From RGDT01 sp964630925 (GTDB taxonomy: Bacteria; Planctomycetota; Planctomycetia; Gemmatales; Gemmataceae): 64,000 nt of DNA. Position 1 is the first letter of the stretch, and each line of letters begins with the position of its first letter. The stretch lies in the NCBI GenBank assembly GCA_964630925.1, contig CAZVZK010000004.1, positions 1-64,000 on the forward strand. The letters are read 5' to 3'. The notes beneath the pieces were generated by a model, which had not been told where the DNA came from, made no database searches, and saw only the letters and a list, made by a program, of their open reading frames with translations. Below, piece after piece: positions 1 to 9,196 of this stretch. A program made the translations under genes and the position numbers.

Positions 1-84
1 CTTCGCGCCACCCCACCCCGCTGTTACCCGGAAACGACCCCTTTTGAACCATGCCAGAATCGGTGACTTTCCGACCCAGGCAGC

Positions 85-501
85 TCACGCCGGCTTGATG
101 AACGCGACCATGTTGGTTTGATACCCCTTGCCCTTGCGGTGGTACAGCACGGCGGAGGTGGGGTCGTCGGGCCTCGGGACGGTCTTGCGGCGTCTGCCCG
201 GCTTCCCCGGCGGCATGTACTCCAGGCCCAGCTCGGTGATCGTCTGGTAGCCGACCAGCACGACACGCAGCTCGGGATACTGGGCGAACCACTTCCGCGC
301 CACACGGCCGTTGTATCCCTCGGCCTTCTCTGCCCGTGCGCGGGTGAACGCATCGACATCGACCTTGGCGAGGCGTTTCAGCCGCGTCACGAGGGCGTCG
401 TCTTCGCGCCCGTTCTCCTCCAGCCAGTCGGCATAGGCGAGCAGCAGCTCGGGGTCACCTGGCGTTTCGGCCAGGAGCTGCAGGAATCCCTGTTCGTTCA
501 T
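85..501 (-). CDS. TIGR02996 domain protein
   Basis: A 138-residue protein. Roughly its first 45 residues match the TIGR02996 'repeat-companion' module (PGDPELLLAYADWLEE), a short helical domain common in Gemmata-type planctomycetes with no settled biochemical role. The remaining ~90 residues are basic and unfamiliar. The frame stays open for 80 codons upstream, but ATG 501 is chosen because the domain begins there and the upstream translation is Arg/Gly-rich and low in complexity. Three more TIGR02996 proteins lie in this window (starts at 12681, 41167 and 42067). Function unknown. Confidence 0.75.
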   Translation of the reverse strand: MNEQGFLQLLAETPGDPELLLAYADWLEENGREDDALVTRLKRLAKVDVDAFTRARAEKAEGYNGRVARKWFAQYPELRVVLVGYQTITELGLEYMPPGKPGRRRKTVPRPDDPTSAVLYHRKGKGYQTNMVAFIKPA

Positions 502-748
502 CGGGGCCTCTTCGCATCGCCCTTGCAGCATCCCCCCCTCGGCCGCGACAACGGCGGGGGATTGACAACCCGGCCCTCCCTGCCCTGCCCATCGTAGCCG
601 CCGCCGTCGCCCGTCGCCAGCCCTCACGGACCGCCTCTCCCCCCAGGCGCGGAGGCGGGCCGACGTGACGCGCCGCGCTTGTTGTCGGGCCGCGGCCGTT
701 ACCACTGGCGCGGCACAACCCTCCTGTGACTCGGCGCTCAACGCCGCT

Positions 749-1381
749 TCACGCCCCGTCGGGGCGTTCCTTGATGCGGTCGAGCTGCTTGCCGAACTTG
801 ATGATGGCGTCCGAGCTGACGACGCCGTCGCCGCCCCCGCCCAGCATCTTCTCGAGCTTGTTCAGGTCGATACGCGGGCCGGCGTCCTTGCCGCCGAAGG
901 CGTGCCGGCCGAAGTGGAGCAGCGACGCGGGCAGGTCGCCCAGGCCCCAGGAGCGGATGGGCACCTGGCCCTGGATGATGAGGAGGCGGCGGTCCGTCAC
1001 CACGAGCCGCGTGTAGTACGCGGTCAGGAAGCCGATGACGATGATCGACCCGAAGACGATCAGGATGGCGGCGATGCCGAACGCGGGGTGCAGCAGCTTC
1101 CACTCGCCGGCGATGATGCGGCCCACGGCGAGGCAGATGGCCGCCGGAGGGATGGCCGCCAGGAACGCCAGCGGGTGGGTCATCATCCGCTCCCACGGCG
1201 GCGCGTACCTCGGGCCACGCACCCACTCCGGCTTCTCGTCCGGGTACAGGGCGGTCTTCGCCAGCCACTCCGGCAGCGGCGGCCCGGCCTTGATCCTCGG
1301 GGGCGCCGACGCCTCGGGCCGTTCGACCCTCTCGGGGCGTCCGGGCGACTCCGGCGGATCGGGCTGATACTGGTCGGACAT
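749..1381 (-). CDS. Membrane protein with PH-like domain
   Basis: A 210-residue protein with a proline-rich cytoplasmic N-terminus (about 1-65), two hydrophobic helices (about 67-95 and 103-125), then a segment containing TRLVVTDRRLLIIQG. That last pattern is typical of bacterial PH (bPH/DUF304-like) domains, which follow a membrane anchor. The C-terminal ~50 residues are charged. It is divergent from the next membrane-protein gene, with 90 bp between them that presumably carry both promoters. Role unknown; membrane location is a prediction from hydrophobicity. Confidence 0.7.
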   Translation of the reverse strand: MSDQYQPDPPESPGRPERVERPEASAPPRIKAGPPLPEWLAKTALYPDEKPEWVRGPRYAPPWERMMTHPLAFLAAIPPAAICLAVGRIIAGEWKLLHPAFGIAAILIVFGSIIVIGFLTAYYTRLVVTDRRLLIIQGQVPIRSWGLGDLPASLLHFGRHAFGGKDAGPRIDLNKLEKMLGGGGDGVVSSDAIIKFGKQLDRIKERPDGA

Positions 1382-1471
1382 CGTGGATCCTCCCGCCCCG
1401 CTGATCTACGCCCCCCCGCCCCCCCGTCAAGGGCGCCGGGCGTGAGCTACAGTTGCCGCGGAGGTGCCGCG

Positions 1472-2122
1472 ATGAACGACTTCGTGCCGTGGTGGAAGGT
1501 GTGGCTGCAGATCGCCGTCGTGTCCGTCGTCCTGCTGAGGTGGACGCTGCGCGACGACCCCGTCGGACGCATCCTCCGCCTGTTCATCCTCGCCCAGATC
1601 GCCTACGGCATCGCCCAGGACCAGATCAACGCCCGGCTGTCGCCGGAATACTTCCTCGTCGTCCACTCGCCCAAGCTGGAAGGCGTCACCGACCCGACGC
1701 TGCTGGCGCTTCTGTGGGGCTTCCTGGGCTCGTGGTGGGGCGGCCTGCTGATAGGCCTGGGCGTCGTGCTGTCCGGCACGCTCGGCCCTGCCCCGCCCAT
1801 CACGGAGCGCCGGCTCCACCGCCCCCTCGCCTGCGTCCTCCTCTTCCAGGCCTTCGTGACCGCCCTGTGCGGCTTCGCTGCCTGGCAGATCCACGGCATC
1901 CTCGGCCTGTCGATGCCGGACGGCCTGGCGTCGCTGGTCCCGGAGGCGCGGCGCGGGGCGCTCGTCGCCGTCGCCGCGTCCCACATCGGGACGTACCTCT
2001 CCGCCGTCGCCGGCGCCGTGGTCTTGTGCGTCTGGGTGGCCCTCAACCGGCCCGCGCCCCAGGTGGCCCCGGCGGCGGCCTGGTGCCAGCCGACGGCCTT
2101 CCCGCACGAGGTCGCCGGCTGA
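1472..2122 (+). CDS. Polytopic membrane protein, unknown
   Basis: A 216-residue protein with four to five predicted transmembrane helices (about residues 8-25, 32-48, 73-100, 110-138 and 155-185) and short loops. I do not recognise the family. The frame is open far upstream, but ATG 1472 has a GGAGG Shine-Dalgarno 7-8 bases before it, and the upstream translation looks like a shadow of the divergent gene. It is followed by a 209-bp gap before the next plus-strand gene, so it may be monocistronic. Confidence 0.65.
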   Translation: MNDFVPWWKVWLQIAVVSVVLLRWTLRDDPVGRILRLFILAQIAYGIAQDQINARLSPEYFLVVHSPKLEGVTDPTLLALLWGFLGSWWGGLLIGLGVVLSGTLGPAPPITERRLHRPLACVLLFQAFVTALCGFAAWQIHGILGLSMPDGLASLVPEARRGALVAVAASHIGTYLSAVAGAVVLCVWVALNRPAPQVAPAAAWCQPTAFPHEVAG

Positions 2123-2331
2123 CGGTGGCCAGACGCACGCCGCCCGCCTAGCCTGACACGCGGGCCGCGCAAGGCATCACCAGCGCTGGCGATGCCCTCG
2201 CCGCGCCGACGCCGCGTGCGGGGCGGTGGGGGCGACGTCCCCCGGCCCCCCCTCATCGCCCAGTCGGCCCTTGTTCGGCGGCACCGCCTTTGCAATGTCC
2301 GTGCCGGACGCCCACATCACGAGGTGCATCG

Positions 2332-3423
2332 ATGCGAACGACCCTGTGCGTCGCCCTGCTCGGACTGAGCCTGGCCGCGCTGCCCTCCCGCGCCGCCGGC
2401 CCGGACGCCAAGGAGCTGAAAGAGCTCACCGACAAGGCCATCGCCTTCCTGAAGAAGCAGCAGAAGGCCGACGGCTCCTTCTCGGACCCGCGCATGGCCG
2501 CCGGCGTCACCGCCCTGGCCGTCGCGGCCCTCGTCAAGAACGGCGTCGGCCCGGAGGACGAGGCCGTCAGCAAGTCCCTCAAGTACCTCGAGAAGCTGGT
2601 CAAGAAGGACGGGGGCATCTACGGCAAGGGCCTCGCCAACTACACGACGAGCGTCGCGATCATGGCCCTCAAAGAGACCAAGGACAAGAAGTACGACACC
2701 GTCCTGAAGAACGCCGCCGCCTACCTCAAGAAGCTCCAGACGGACGACCCGGCCAACAAGAGCATTCAGATCGGCGGGGCGTCCTACGACGGCAAGGGCA
2801 AGCCGGACCTGTCCAACACCCATTACTTCCTGGAGGCCCTGCTGGCCGCCGGCGTGCCCAAGGACGACCCGGCGGTGAAACGCGCCCTCAAGTTCATCAC
2901 CCGCTGCCAGAACCACCCCGGCAAGGAGGAGGGCAACGACCTCCCCTTCGCCGCCAAGGCCAAGGACGACGACAAGGGCGGCTTCGTGTACCGGATCGAC
3001 ACCGACGACGAGGGCCACGTCGTGGGCGGCGACGGCGGGCTGCGCTCGCAGGGAGCCATGACCTACGCCGGCCTCAAGAGCTTCCTGTACGCGGGCGTGG
3101 ACCGGAAGGACCCGCGGGTCAAGGCGGCGGTGGGCTGGATCGCCAAGCACTACACGCTGGAGGAGAACCCCGGCCTGAAGAACGCCGGCCTGTACTACTA
3201 CTACCACACCTTCGCCAAGGCGATGGACGCCCTGGGGCAGGACGAGTTCGAGACCTCCGACGGCAAGAAGCACGACTGGCGGAAGGACCTGTTCGACGCC
3301 CTGAAGAAGCGTCAGGGCGAGGACGGCGGGTTCCGCAACAAGGGCGACAAGACGTTCGGCGAGGCCGACCCCGCCCTGGCCACGACGTTCGCGCTGCTGG
3401 CGGCGCCGTACTGCAAGAAGTAA
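2332..3423 (+). CDS. Secreted prenyltransferase/squalene-oxidase repeat protein
   Basis: A 363-residue protein starting with a cleavable signal peptide (MRTTLCVALLGLSLAALPSR). The mature part contains repeated alpha/alpha-barrel signatures of the prenyltransferase/squalene-cyclase fold: QKADGSF, GGIYGKGLANYTTS, GGASYDGKG, GGFVYR followed by QGAMTYAGLKSFLYAG, and DGGFRNKG. Such secreted repeat proteins are common in planctomycetes and are usually not true terpene cyclases; I see no DxDD motif. ATG 2332 is preferred over the upstream ATG 2290 because it follows GAGGT and begins the signal peptide. Lys-rich surface; enzymatic activity unproven. Confidence 0.8.
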   Translation: MRTTLCVALLGLSLAALPSRAAGPDAKELKELTDKAIAFLKKQQKADGSFSDPRMAAGVTALAVAALVKNGVGPEDEAVSKSLKYLEKLVKKDGGIYGKGLANYTTSVAIMALKETKDKKYDTVLKNAAAYLKKLQTDDPANKSIQIGGASYDGKGKPDLSNTHYFLEALLAAGVPKDDPAVKRALKFITRCQNHPGKEEGNDLPFAAKAKDDDKGGFVYRIDTDDEGHVVGGDGGLRSQGAMTYAGLKSFLYAGVDRKDPRVKAAVGWIAKHYTLEENPGLKNAGLYYYYHTFAKAMDALGQDEFETSDGKKHDWRKDLFDALKKRQGEDGGFRNKGDKTFGEADPALATTFALLAAPYCKK

Positions 3424-3428
3424 CAGCC

Positions 3429-3617
3429 ACCTCACCCCCTTGCCCCCTCTCCGAAGCGGAGAGGGGGGATCGTCAGATCATCGCCTGCGCGGACGGGTCG
3501 TACGCGTCTCCCCTGTTGGACGAAGCGATACAAGAGACGCGCACACATCCCATCCGCTGAGGTGATACTCTGACGGCTCCCCCTCTCCGCTTCGGAGAGG
3601 GGGTTGGGGGGTGAGGT
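3429..3617. repeat. 189-bp inverted-repeat element with palindromic arms
   Basis: Two 39-bp arms, 3429-3467 and 3579-3617, are inverted copies of each other with 36 of 39 positions matching. Each arm contains a hairpin with an 11-bp stem (CCCCCTCTCCG / CGGAGAGGGGG) and a 3-nt loop. The 111 bp between the arms show no ORF. It starts 6 bp after one gene's stop and ends 14 bp before the next start, so it could act as paired terminators. The arrangement also fits a MITE- or BIME-like dispersed repeat. I see no clear target-site duplication. Confidence 0.7.
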
Positions 3618-3631
3618 AGAAGGATCCCACC

Positions 3632-4486
3632 ATGCGACCGTTCTTCGTCCTCCTCCTCGCCGCCGCCTCCGTGCGCGCCGAGCCCTTCGACTGGTACACC
3701 TCCCCCGCGCTCGACAGGATGGCCGAGGACGGCAAGAGCTGGAAGGCCGTCGAACGCCTCACCCCGACCATGATCGTCGATCACGACAACGTCTTGCCGA
3801 AGGCCGGCTCGGCGTTCGTCGTCGTCCGCACCTCCGGCGACCGCTGGGCCAAGCTGCTCGTCACGGCGGCCAAGCAGAAGGTCGGCAAGGACAAGACGGT
3901 CCCCATCCTCCTCGTCGAGAAGTTCGTCACCTACAAGGAGGGCGAGGAGCGTCAGGTCCTCGCCTCCGGCTCCAACCTCTCGCTGTTCAACGGCTTCCGC
4001 CTCAGCCTTGACCAGGGCCAGGTGGTGCCCGAGGAGCTTGGCGGCGACATCCGCTTCGTCGTGGACGGCGAGAAGGTCCACGCCGAGCCCGTCGGCAAGG
4101 CGAAGATGTACATCGTCACCAAGCACGACCCGTCACTGGCGCCGAAGAAGGACGGCAAGTTCGTCCTCGGCGAGAAGCTGGAGGCGAGGCACGTCGCCGG
4201 GACATTCAAGCTGTTCGACGACGGCCGCCGCAGCGGCAAGATGACGCTCAAGGTCGATGAGGAGCAGAAGATCACCGGCTGGTACTACTCGGACCGCGAC
4301 GGGGCCAAGTACGAGGTCAAGGGCAAGGTCGGCCCGCTGCCTCATCAGGTCGAGTTCACCATCCGCCTGCCCAGGACCGAGCAGTCGTTCAAGGGCCTGC
4401 TGTTCACCGGCGACGGCAAGGCGATGGCCGGCACGTCCAAACTCGCCGAGCGCGAGGCCGCCTTCTACGCGGTCCGCGAGGAGTGA
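3632..4486 (+). CDS. Secreted hypothetical protein
   Basis: A 284-residue protein with a short signal peptide (MRPFFVLLLAAASVRAEP). I do not recognise the rest. It contains a segment typical of export-associated lipid or protease-like folds only in a general sense, rich in charged beta-strand-like patterns (KMTLKVDEEQKITGWYYSDR), ending near residue 284. A GAAGGA ribosome site lies 8-12 bases before the ATG. The gene ends in GTGA directly before the S9 peptidase, so the two are probably co-translated. Function unknown. Confidence 0.7.
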   Translation: MRPFFVLLLAAASVRAEPFDWYTSPALDRMAEDGKSWKAVERLTPTMIVDHDNVLPKAGSAFVVVRTSGDRWAKLLVTAAKQKVGKDKTVPILLVEKFVTYKEGEERQVLASGSNLSLFNGFRLSLDQGQVVPEELGGDIRFVVDGEKVHAEPVGKAKMYIVTKHDPSLAPKKDGKFVLGEKLEARHVAGTFKLFDDGRRSGKMTLKVDEEQKITGWYYSDRDGAKYEVKGKVGPLPHQVEFTIRLPRTEQSFKGLLFTGDGKAMAGTSKLAEREAAFYAVREE

Positions 4487-4488
4487 CC

Positions 4489-6876
4489 ATGGCCAGGCTA
4501 TGCGTCCTATCGGCCCTCTGCGTCCTATCGGCCCTGGCGGACGCCCCCGCCCAGGGCTACAAGAAGGCGCCGCCGGCGGTGCGCAGGATCCTCGACCTGC
4601 CGCCGCCGCCTGTCGTGGCGCTGACGCCCAGGCGTGACGCCGTCGTCGTCGCCGAGTGGAAGGCGTACCCGTCCATCGAAGACTTCTCCCGCCCGTACCG
4701 CAAACTGGCCGGCCTGCGTCTCGACCCCGACTCGCTGGAGCCGCGCCCGACGCGGTACTATCACCGCGTCACGATCAGGCCCCTCGACGGCGGCAAGCCC
4801 GTGCAGGTCGATGGAGTCGAGGGCATCCAGCTCGGCCTGCCGGTGTGGGCGCCGGACGGCAAACGCTTCGCCATCACCGGCACCGTGGACGGGGCCGTCC
4901 GCCTGTTCGTTGGGTCCGCCGACACGGGCAAGATCACCGCCCTCGGCACCCGCCTCAACCCCAGCCTGGCCGACCCCGTCCGCTGGACGCCGGACTCGAA
5001 GACCATCGTCTGCCTGGAGGCGCTGCCGCCGGAGGACCGCGAGCCGAAGAAGCCGCCGCCCGCCCCCGTCATCAGCGAGACCTCCGGCAAGGCCGGCCCC
5101 GCACGCACCTACCAGGACCTCCTCCGCGACGAGGGGGACGCCCGCGCCTTCGAGCTGGCCACGACTTCCACCGTCAAACTCGTGTCCGCCCACGACGGCT
5201 CCGCCCAGGCCATCGGCGAATCGGCGTCCGTCTCCGCTCTCTCCATCTCTCCCGACGGCAAGCACCTCCTCGTCGACACGGTCCGCCGCCCGTTCTCCTA
5301 CTCGCTGCCGGTGTCGTTCTTCCCGCACCGCACCGAGGTCTGGGGCCTCGACGGCAAGGTGATCCAGAAGGTCGCCGACCTGCCGCTGGCCGACCGGGTG
5401 CCCATCGAGGGCGTCCGCACCGGGCCGCGCCTGATCCAGTGGCACCCCGGCGCCCCGGCCTCCGTCGTGTGGGTGGAGGCGCTCGACGGCGGCGACCCGC
5501 GCCGCAAGGTGACGCACCGCGACCGCGTGCTGTCGCAGGCGGTCCCGTTCAAGGGCGAGCCGCGCGAGGCCCTCAAGACCGAACACCGCCTGTCGTCGCT
5601 GGCGTTCACCGACAAGGGCCAGATCGTCGTCAGCGACTTCGAGCGCGAGAAGAAACGCCGCCGGACGTGGCTCGTCGCCGGCGACAAGGCGAAACTCCTC
5701 TTCGACCGCCTGACCGAGGACCGCTACCGCGACCCCGGCACGCCCCTGACCCGCCGCACCCTGAACGGCCAGCGCGTCATCCGCACGCACGGCGACGACA
5801 TCTTCCTGACCGGCGAGGGTGCGTCTCCCAAGGGGAGCCGCCCCTTCCTCGACCGCTTCAGCCTCAAGACGCTGGAGACGAAGCGCCTCTTCCAGTCGGA
5901 GGTGAATGCCTACGAGCAGGTGGTGGGCATCCTCAAGGACGACGGGACGAAGTTCCTGACGCGGCACGAGTCGCGCTCGTCGCCGCCCAACTGGCGTGTC
6001 CGCACCGCCGGCAAGGACGACTTCGACGAGGTCACCCAGTACAAGGACGGCGCGCCGGAGCTTCAGAAGATCACCCGCCGGCTCGTCGTCTACAAGCGGC
6101 CCGACGGCGTGCTGCTGTCGTTCACGCTGTACCTGCCGCCGGGTTACAAGGAGGGGACGCGCCTGCCGACGGTGGTGTGGGCGTACCCACGCGAGTTCAC
6201 CGACCCGGCCCTGGCGGGGCAGGTGTCCGGCTCGCTGGGGCGGTACAACACGATCAGCGGGGCGTCGCACCTGTTCTTCCTGCTGGCCGGCTACGCCGTC
6301 CTCGACGGGGCGGCCATGCCGGTGGTCGGGCCGTCGGACAAGGCCAACGACACCTTCGTCGAGCAAATCGTGGCGAGCGCCAGGGCCGCCATCGTCAAGG
6401 CGACGGAGCTGGGCGTCACCGACCCGGCCCGCGTGGGCGTCGGCGGGCACAGCTACGGGGCGTTCATGACGGCCAACCTCCTGGCCCATTCCAACCTCTT
6501 CCGGGCGGGGATCGCCCGGAGCGGCGCGTACAACCGCACGCTGACGCCGTTCGGCTTCCAGAACGAGCGGCGGACCCTGTGGCAGGCGCCCGAGGTGTAC
6601 GCCAAGATGTCGCCGTTCATGCACGCCGACAAGATCGACGAGCCGATCCTCCTCATCCACGGGGCGGACGACAACAACAGCGGCACCTTCCCCATGCAGA
6701 GCGAACGCCTGTATCAGGCGATCAAGGGCCACGGCGGCACGGCCCGGCACGTCGTCCTGCCGCACGAGTCGCACGGCTACGCGGCGCGGGAGTCGGTGGA
6801 GCACTCGCTGGCCGAGATGATCGAGTGGTTCGACAAGCACGTCAAGAACGCGCCGCCGCGCAAGAAGGGCAAATGA
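4489..6876 (+). CDS. Secreted S9 family prolyl-oligopeptidase-like peptidase
   Basis: A 795-residue serine peptidase with a signal peptide, a beta-propeller region (about 90-520) and a C-terminal alpha/beta-hydrolase domain (about 560-790). The catalytic triad is visible: Ser655 in GGHSYGAF, Asp727 in HGADDNN and His762 in PHESHGY. The layout resembles the S9D (glutamyl endopeptidase-like) subfamily. ATG 4489 is chosen because GAGGAG lies 5 bases before it; a GTG at 4483 overlapping the previous stop is possible. The signal peptide contains an exact-frame tandem repeat (CVLSAL twice, 4501-4536). It presumably degrades oligopeptides outside the cytoplasm. Confidence 0.9.
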   Translation: MARLCVLSALCVLSALADAPAQGYKKAPPAVRRILDLPPPPVVALTPRRDAVVVAEWKAYPSIEDFSRPYRKLAGLRLDPDSLEPRPTRYYHRVTIRPLDGGKPVQVDGVEGIQLGLPVWAPDGKRFAITGTVDGAVRLFVGSADTGKITALGTRLNPSLADPVRWTPDSKTIVCLEALPPEDREPKKPPPAPVISETSGKAGPARTYQDLLRDEGDARAFELATTSTVKLVSAHDGSAQAIGESASVSALSISPDGKHLLVDTVRRPFSYSLPVSFFPHRTEVWGLDGKVIQKVADLPLADRVPIEGVRTGPRLIQWHPGAPASVVWVEALDGGDPRRKVTHRDRVLSQAVPFKGEPREALKTEHRLSSLAFTDKGQIVVSDFEREKKRRRTWLVAGDKAKLLFDRLTEDRYRDPGTPLTRRTLNGQRVIRTHGDDIFLTGEGASPKGSRPFLDRFSLKTLETKRLFQSEVNAYEQVVGILKDDGTKFLTRHESRSSPPNWRVRTAGKDDFDEVTQYKDGAPELQKITRRLVVYKRPDGVLLSFTLYLPPGYKEGTRLPTVVWAYPREFTDPALAGQVSGSLGRYNTISGASHLFFLLAGYAVLDGAAMPVVGPSDKANDTFVEQIVASARAAIVKATELGVTDPARVGVGGHSYGAFMTANLLAHSNLFRAGIARSGAYNRTLTPFGFQNERRTLWQAPEVYAKMSPFMHADKIDEPILLIHGADDNNSGTFPMQSERLYQAIKGHGGTARHVVLPHESHGYAARESVEHSLAEMIEWFDKHVKNAPPRKKGK

Positions 6877-7535
6877 ACACCGACAAGCACCACGCCGACA
6901 ACCGGGCCTTCTACGACCGCATCGCCGACGCCTACGACTGGCTGGCCGACTCCAACGAGAAGGCGGCCCGCGTGGCCGGCCTGGACCTGCTGGCGGTGAA
7001 GCCCGGCGAGAAGGCGCTGGAGCTGGGCTTCGGCACGGGCAACGAGGTGCTGGACCTGGCGGCCCGCGTCGGGCCGACGGGCCTGGTGGCCGGCATCGAC
7101 ATCTCCAGCGGCATGCTGGCCGTGACGCAGCGGAAGATCGACGCGGCCCCGCCGGCGGCGCGGCTGGACCTGCGCGTGGCCGACGCGCGCAAGCTGCCTT
7201 GGGAGGACGCGACGTTCGACGCGGCGTACACGAGCTTCACGCTGGAGCTGTTCCCCGAGGCCGACATCCCGGCCGTGCTGGCCGAGGTGAGGCGGGTGTT
7301 GAAGCCGGGCGGGCGGCTGGCGGTGGTGTCGATGGCGACGGTGCCTGCGGGGCAGAAGCCCAGCGTGCTAGAGAACGTCTACGTGTGGATGCACCGCAAC
7401 TTCCCGCACATCGTCGATTGCCGGCCCATCGACCCGCCGGCGATGCTGGCGGCGGCGGGTTACAGGGTGGAGAAGGTGCAGGAGATGGTGATCTGGACGA
7501 TGCCGGTGCGGGCGGCGCTGGGGAGGGCGGGATGA
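6873..7535 (+). CDS. Class I SAM-dependent methyltransferase (UbiE-like)
   Basis: A 220-residue Rossmann-fold methyltransferase. Motif I is LELGFGTGN (SAM binding), followed by GIDISSGML (acidic loop) and the post-motif ADARKLPWEDATFDAAYTSF, as in the Methyltransf_11/UbiE group. The ATG overlaps the peptidase stop (ATGA), and its own stop overlaps the next ATG, so it belongs to a translationally coupled run. The substrate cannot be read from sequence; nearby ribE does not by itself imply a flavin or quinone role. Confidence 0.85.
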   Translation: MNTDKHHADNRAFYDRIADAYDWLADSNEKAARVAGLDLLAVKPGEKALELGFGTGNEVLDLAARVGPTGLVAGIDISSGMLAVTQRKIDAAPPAARLDLRVADARKLPWEDATFDAAYTSFTLELFPEADIPAVLAEVRRVLKPGGRLAVVSMATVPAGQKPSVLENVYVWMHRNFPHIVDCRPIDPPAMLAAAGYRVEKVQEMVIWTMPVRAALGRAG

Positions 7536-8371
7536 TCGAGTGGATCGAGGACGGGGCGCCGGACAACGGGGTCGTGCTGGCGGCGGCGGCCAGGGAGGTG
7601 GCCGGCCTGCGGCGGTGGATGTGGCTCTGCGCCTGCCTCCTGCCGACGGGCCTCCTCATCCCCGTCGCGCTCCTGCTCCCCGCCGGGGACCTCTGGATCG
7701 CGTTGTTGTGCATCGGCGCCGTCGTCCTGATGGTGTCCTCGCTCTGCCTGGCGATCCTGGCCGGCAGCGTCTCCACCGCCGCGGGGCGTCTCGCCCGCCT
7801 CGAAGAGGCGGACCGCCTCGGGTATCGGGTGGTGGTCGAGAATGACCGCAAGCGCGTGGCCGGCCTCCGCCGTTTCCGCCTGCTCAACGAGGCGACGAAG
7901 CTCACCTCACGCACCCGCTTCGAGGGCAGTGTCTCGGGCATCCGGTGCGAAGTCTACGAGGCAGAGCTGACCTGGGTATGGGCCACCGGAGAGGGCCTGC
8001 TCGAGTCCGACACCGCCAGCGGCGTCTCCCAATCGCTCGTCCTCCTCCCCGGCGCGGTGGAGGGTGTGGCCGCGCTGCGGGCCACGCCAAAGGGCTGGAT
8101 GAAGCGCACCGGCGGTGGCGTGGAGGTCAGCGGGGAGCCCGCCTTCAACAAGGCATACACCCTGGCCTCGCGTGAAGGGGAGGAGGCGGCCCGGCACCTC
8201 TCGCCGGCGCTCGCCGGGCTGTGCGTCGGCGACGGGCGGCTGGCGTTCGAGGTCCACGGCGCGGATCTACTCGTCTACTGGCCGGGGGAGCTGATCCCGG
8301 CGGGGAAGTTGGAGGAGCGCCTCGGTACGGCGTACGAGATCGCCCGGCTGCTGCGGGCGGCGGCCCGATAG
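7532..8371 (+). CDS. Membrane protein, paralog of the next gene
   Basis: A 279-residue protein with two adjacent transmembrane helices (about residues 28-50 and 55-78), then a soluble domain of about 190 residues. The C-terminal part shares with the next protein the pattern AFNKAYTLAS, the RLAFEVHGADLLVYWPGEL segment and a final EIARLLR, so the two are tandem paralogs. ATG overlaps the methyltransferase stop (ATGA). I do not know the family; the conserved soluble domain faces the cytoplasm or periplasm depending on topology that cannot be settled here. Confidence 0.7.
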   Translation: MIEWIEDGAPDNGVVLAAAAREVAGLRRWMWLCACLLPTGLLIPVALLLPAGDLWIALLCIGAVVLMVSSLCLAILAGSVSTAAGRLARLEEADRLGYRVVVENDRKRVAGLRRFRLLNEATKLTSRTRFEGSVSGIRCEVYEAELTWVWATGEGLLESDTASGVSQSLVLLPGAVEGVAALRATPKGWMKRTGGGVEVSGEPAFNKAYTLASREGEEAARHLSPALAGLCVGDGRLAFEVHGADLLVYWPGELIPAGKLEERLGTAYEIARLLRAAAR

Positions 8372-8398
8372 AATGACGCCGGGTTGACGGGGCTTGCG

Positions 8399-9196
8399 AT
8401 GGACGACAGGGCGGACAATGCGGCGGAGATGGGGAAGGCGGAGGCGCGTCTCGCCGGTGCCCGCGTCTGGTTCTGGGGCTGGCTCGTCGTGCTGCTCCTC
8501 GGGCCGGGGCTGATCCCGCTCGGCCTCTTCGTTGTGGACGACGGCATCGTGGGCGTCCCGCTCATCATCGGCGGCATCATCCTCCTCATCGCCGGGCTGG
8601 TCGGCGTCTTCTGGATGGCCGGCTCCTGCTCGCGCGCCCGCCGCCGGGTCGCCCTCGCCGAATACGCCGGGCGGTGCGGCTACGAGTACATCGACAGGCC
8701 CGACAGGCGGAAGCTCGGGTTCCTCGACGCCTTCCAGCTCATCGCCGGCCCCGGCCCGTACAAGACGGGGTGGCTGGTGCGGGGCGAGGCGGGCGGCCAT
8801 CACTTTCTGGCGATGGACTGCCGGATCGTCTGGAACAAGGGGCCGGAGGAGGCGGCGGTCTCGCAAACGATCCTCGTCCTCGAGTCCTGCGTCAAGGGCG
8901 TGCCGGGGCTGAGCGTGTCGCCGCGTGGGATGTGGCAGGCGCCGGGGCTGGTGGTGCGCGGGCAGGACGCCTTCAACAAGGCGTTCGTGCTGGCGTCGCA
9001 GGAGTTCGAGGCCGCCCCGCGCGCCATCGGCCCCGGCCTGGCGGCGTTCTGCGTCGCCGAGAAGCGTCTGGCGTTCGAGTCACGCGGCGACGACCTGCTC
9101 GTGTACTGGCCGGGCGAGCTATTGCCGCCGGACAGGCTCGATGAGCGGCTGAGCATCGCCTGCGAGGTCGCCCGGCTCCTCAGGGGTAAGTTCTGA
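8399..9196 (+). CDS. Membrane protein, paralog of the previous gene
   Basis: A 265-residue protein with two transmembrane helices near the N-terminus (about 25-48 and 53-78) and the same soluble C-terminal domain as its upstream neighbour (AFNKAFVLASQEF, GDDLLVYWPGELLPP, CEVARLLRGKF). ATG 8399 is used; an in-frame TTG lies 15 bases upstream with no better ribosome site. The stop overlaps the first base of ribE (TGATG), implying coupled translation. Function unknown. Confidence 0.7.
   Translation: MDDRADNAAEMGKAEARLAGARVWFWGWLVVLLLGPGLIPLGLFVVDDGIVGVPLIIGGIILLIAGLVGVFWMAGSCSRARRRVALAEYAGRCGYEYIDRPDRRKLGFLDAFQLIAGPGPYKTGWLVRGEAGGHHFLAMDCRIVWNKGPEEAAVSQTILVLESCVKGVPGLSVSPRGMWQAPGLVVRGQDAFNKAFVLASQEFEAAPRAIGPGLAAFCVAEKRLAFESRGDDLLVYWPGELLPPDRLDERLSIACEVARLLRGKF

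Noticed and set aside
2332..3423. Functional squalene-hopene cyclase
   Set aside because: The protein is about half the cyclase length, is exported, and lacks a DxDD motif.
4525..6840. Long minus-strand open frame opposite the S9 peptidase
   Set aside because: Shadow frame; the plus strand has a complete catalytic triad and signal peptide.
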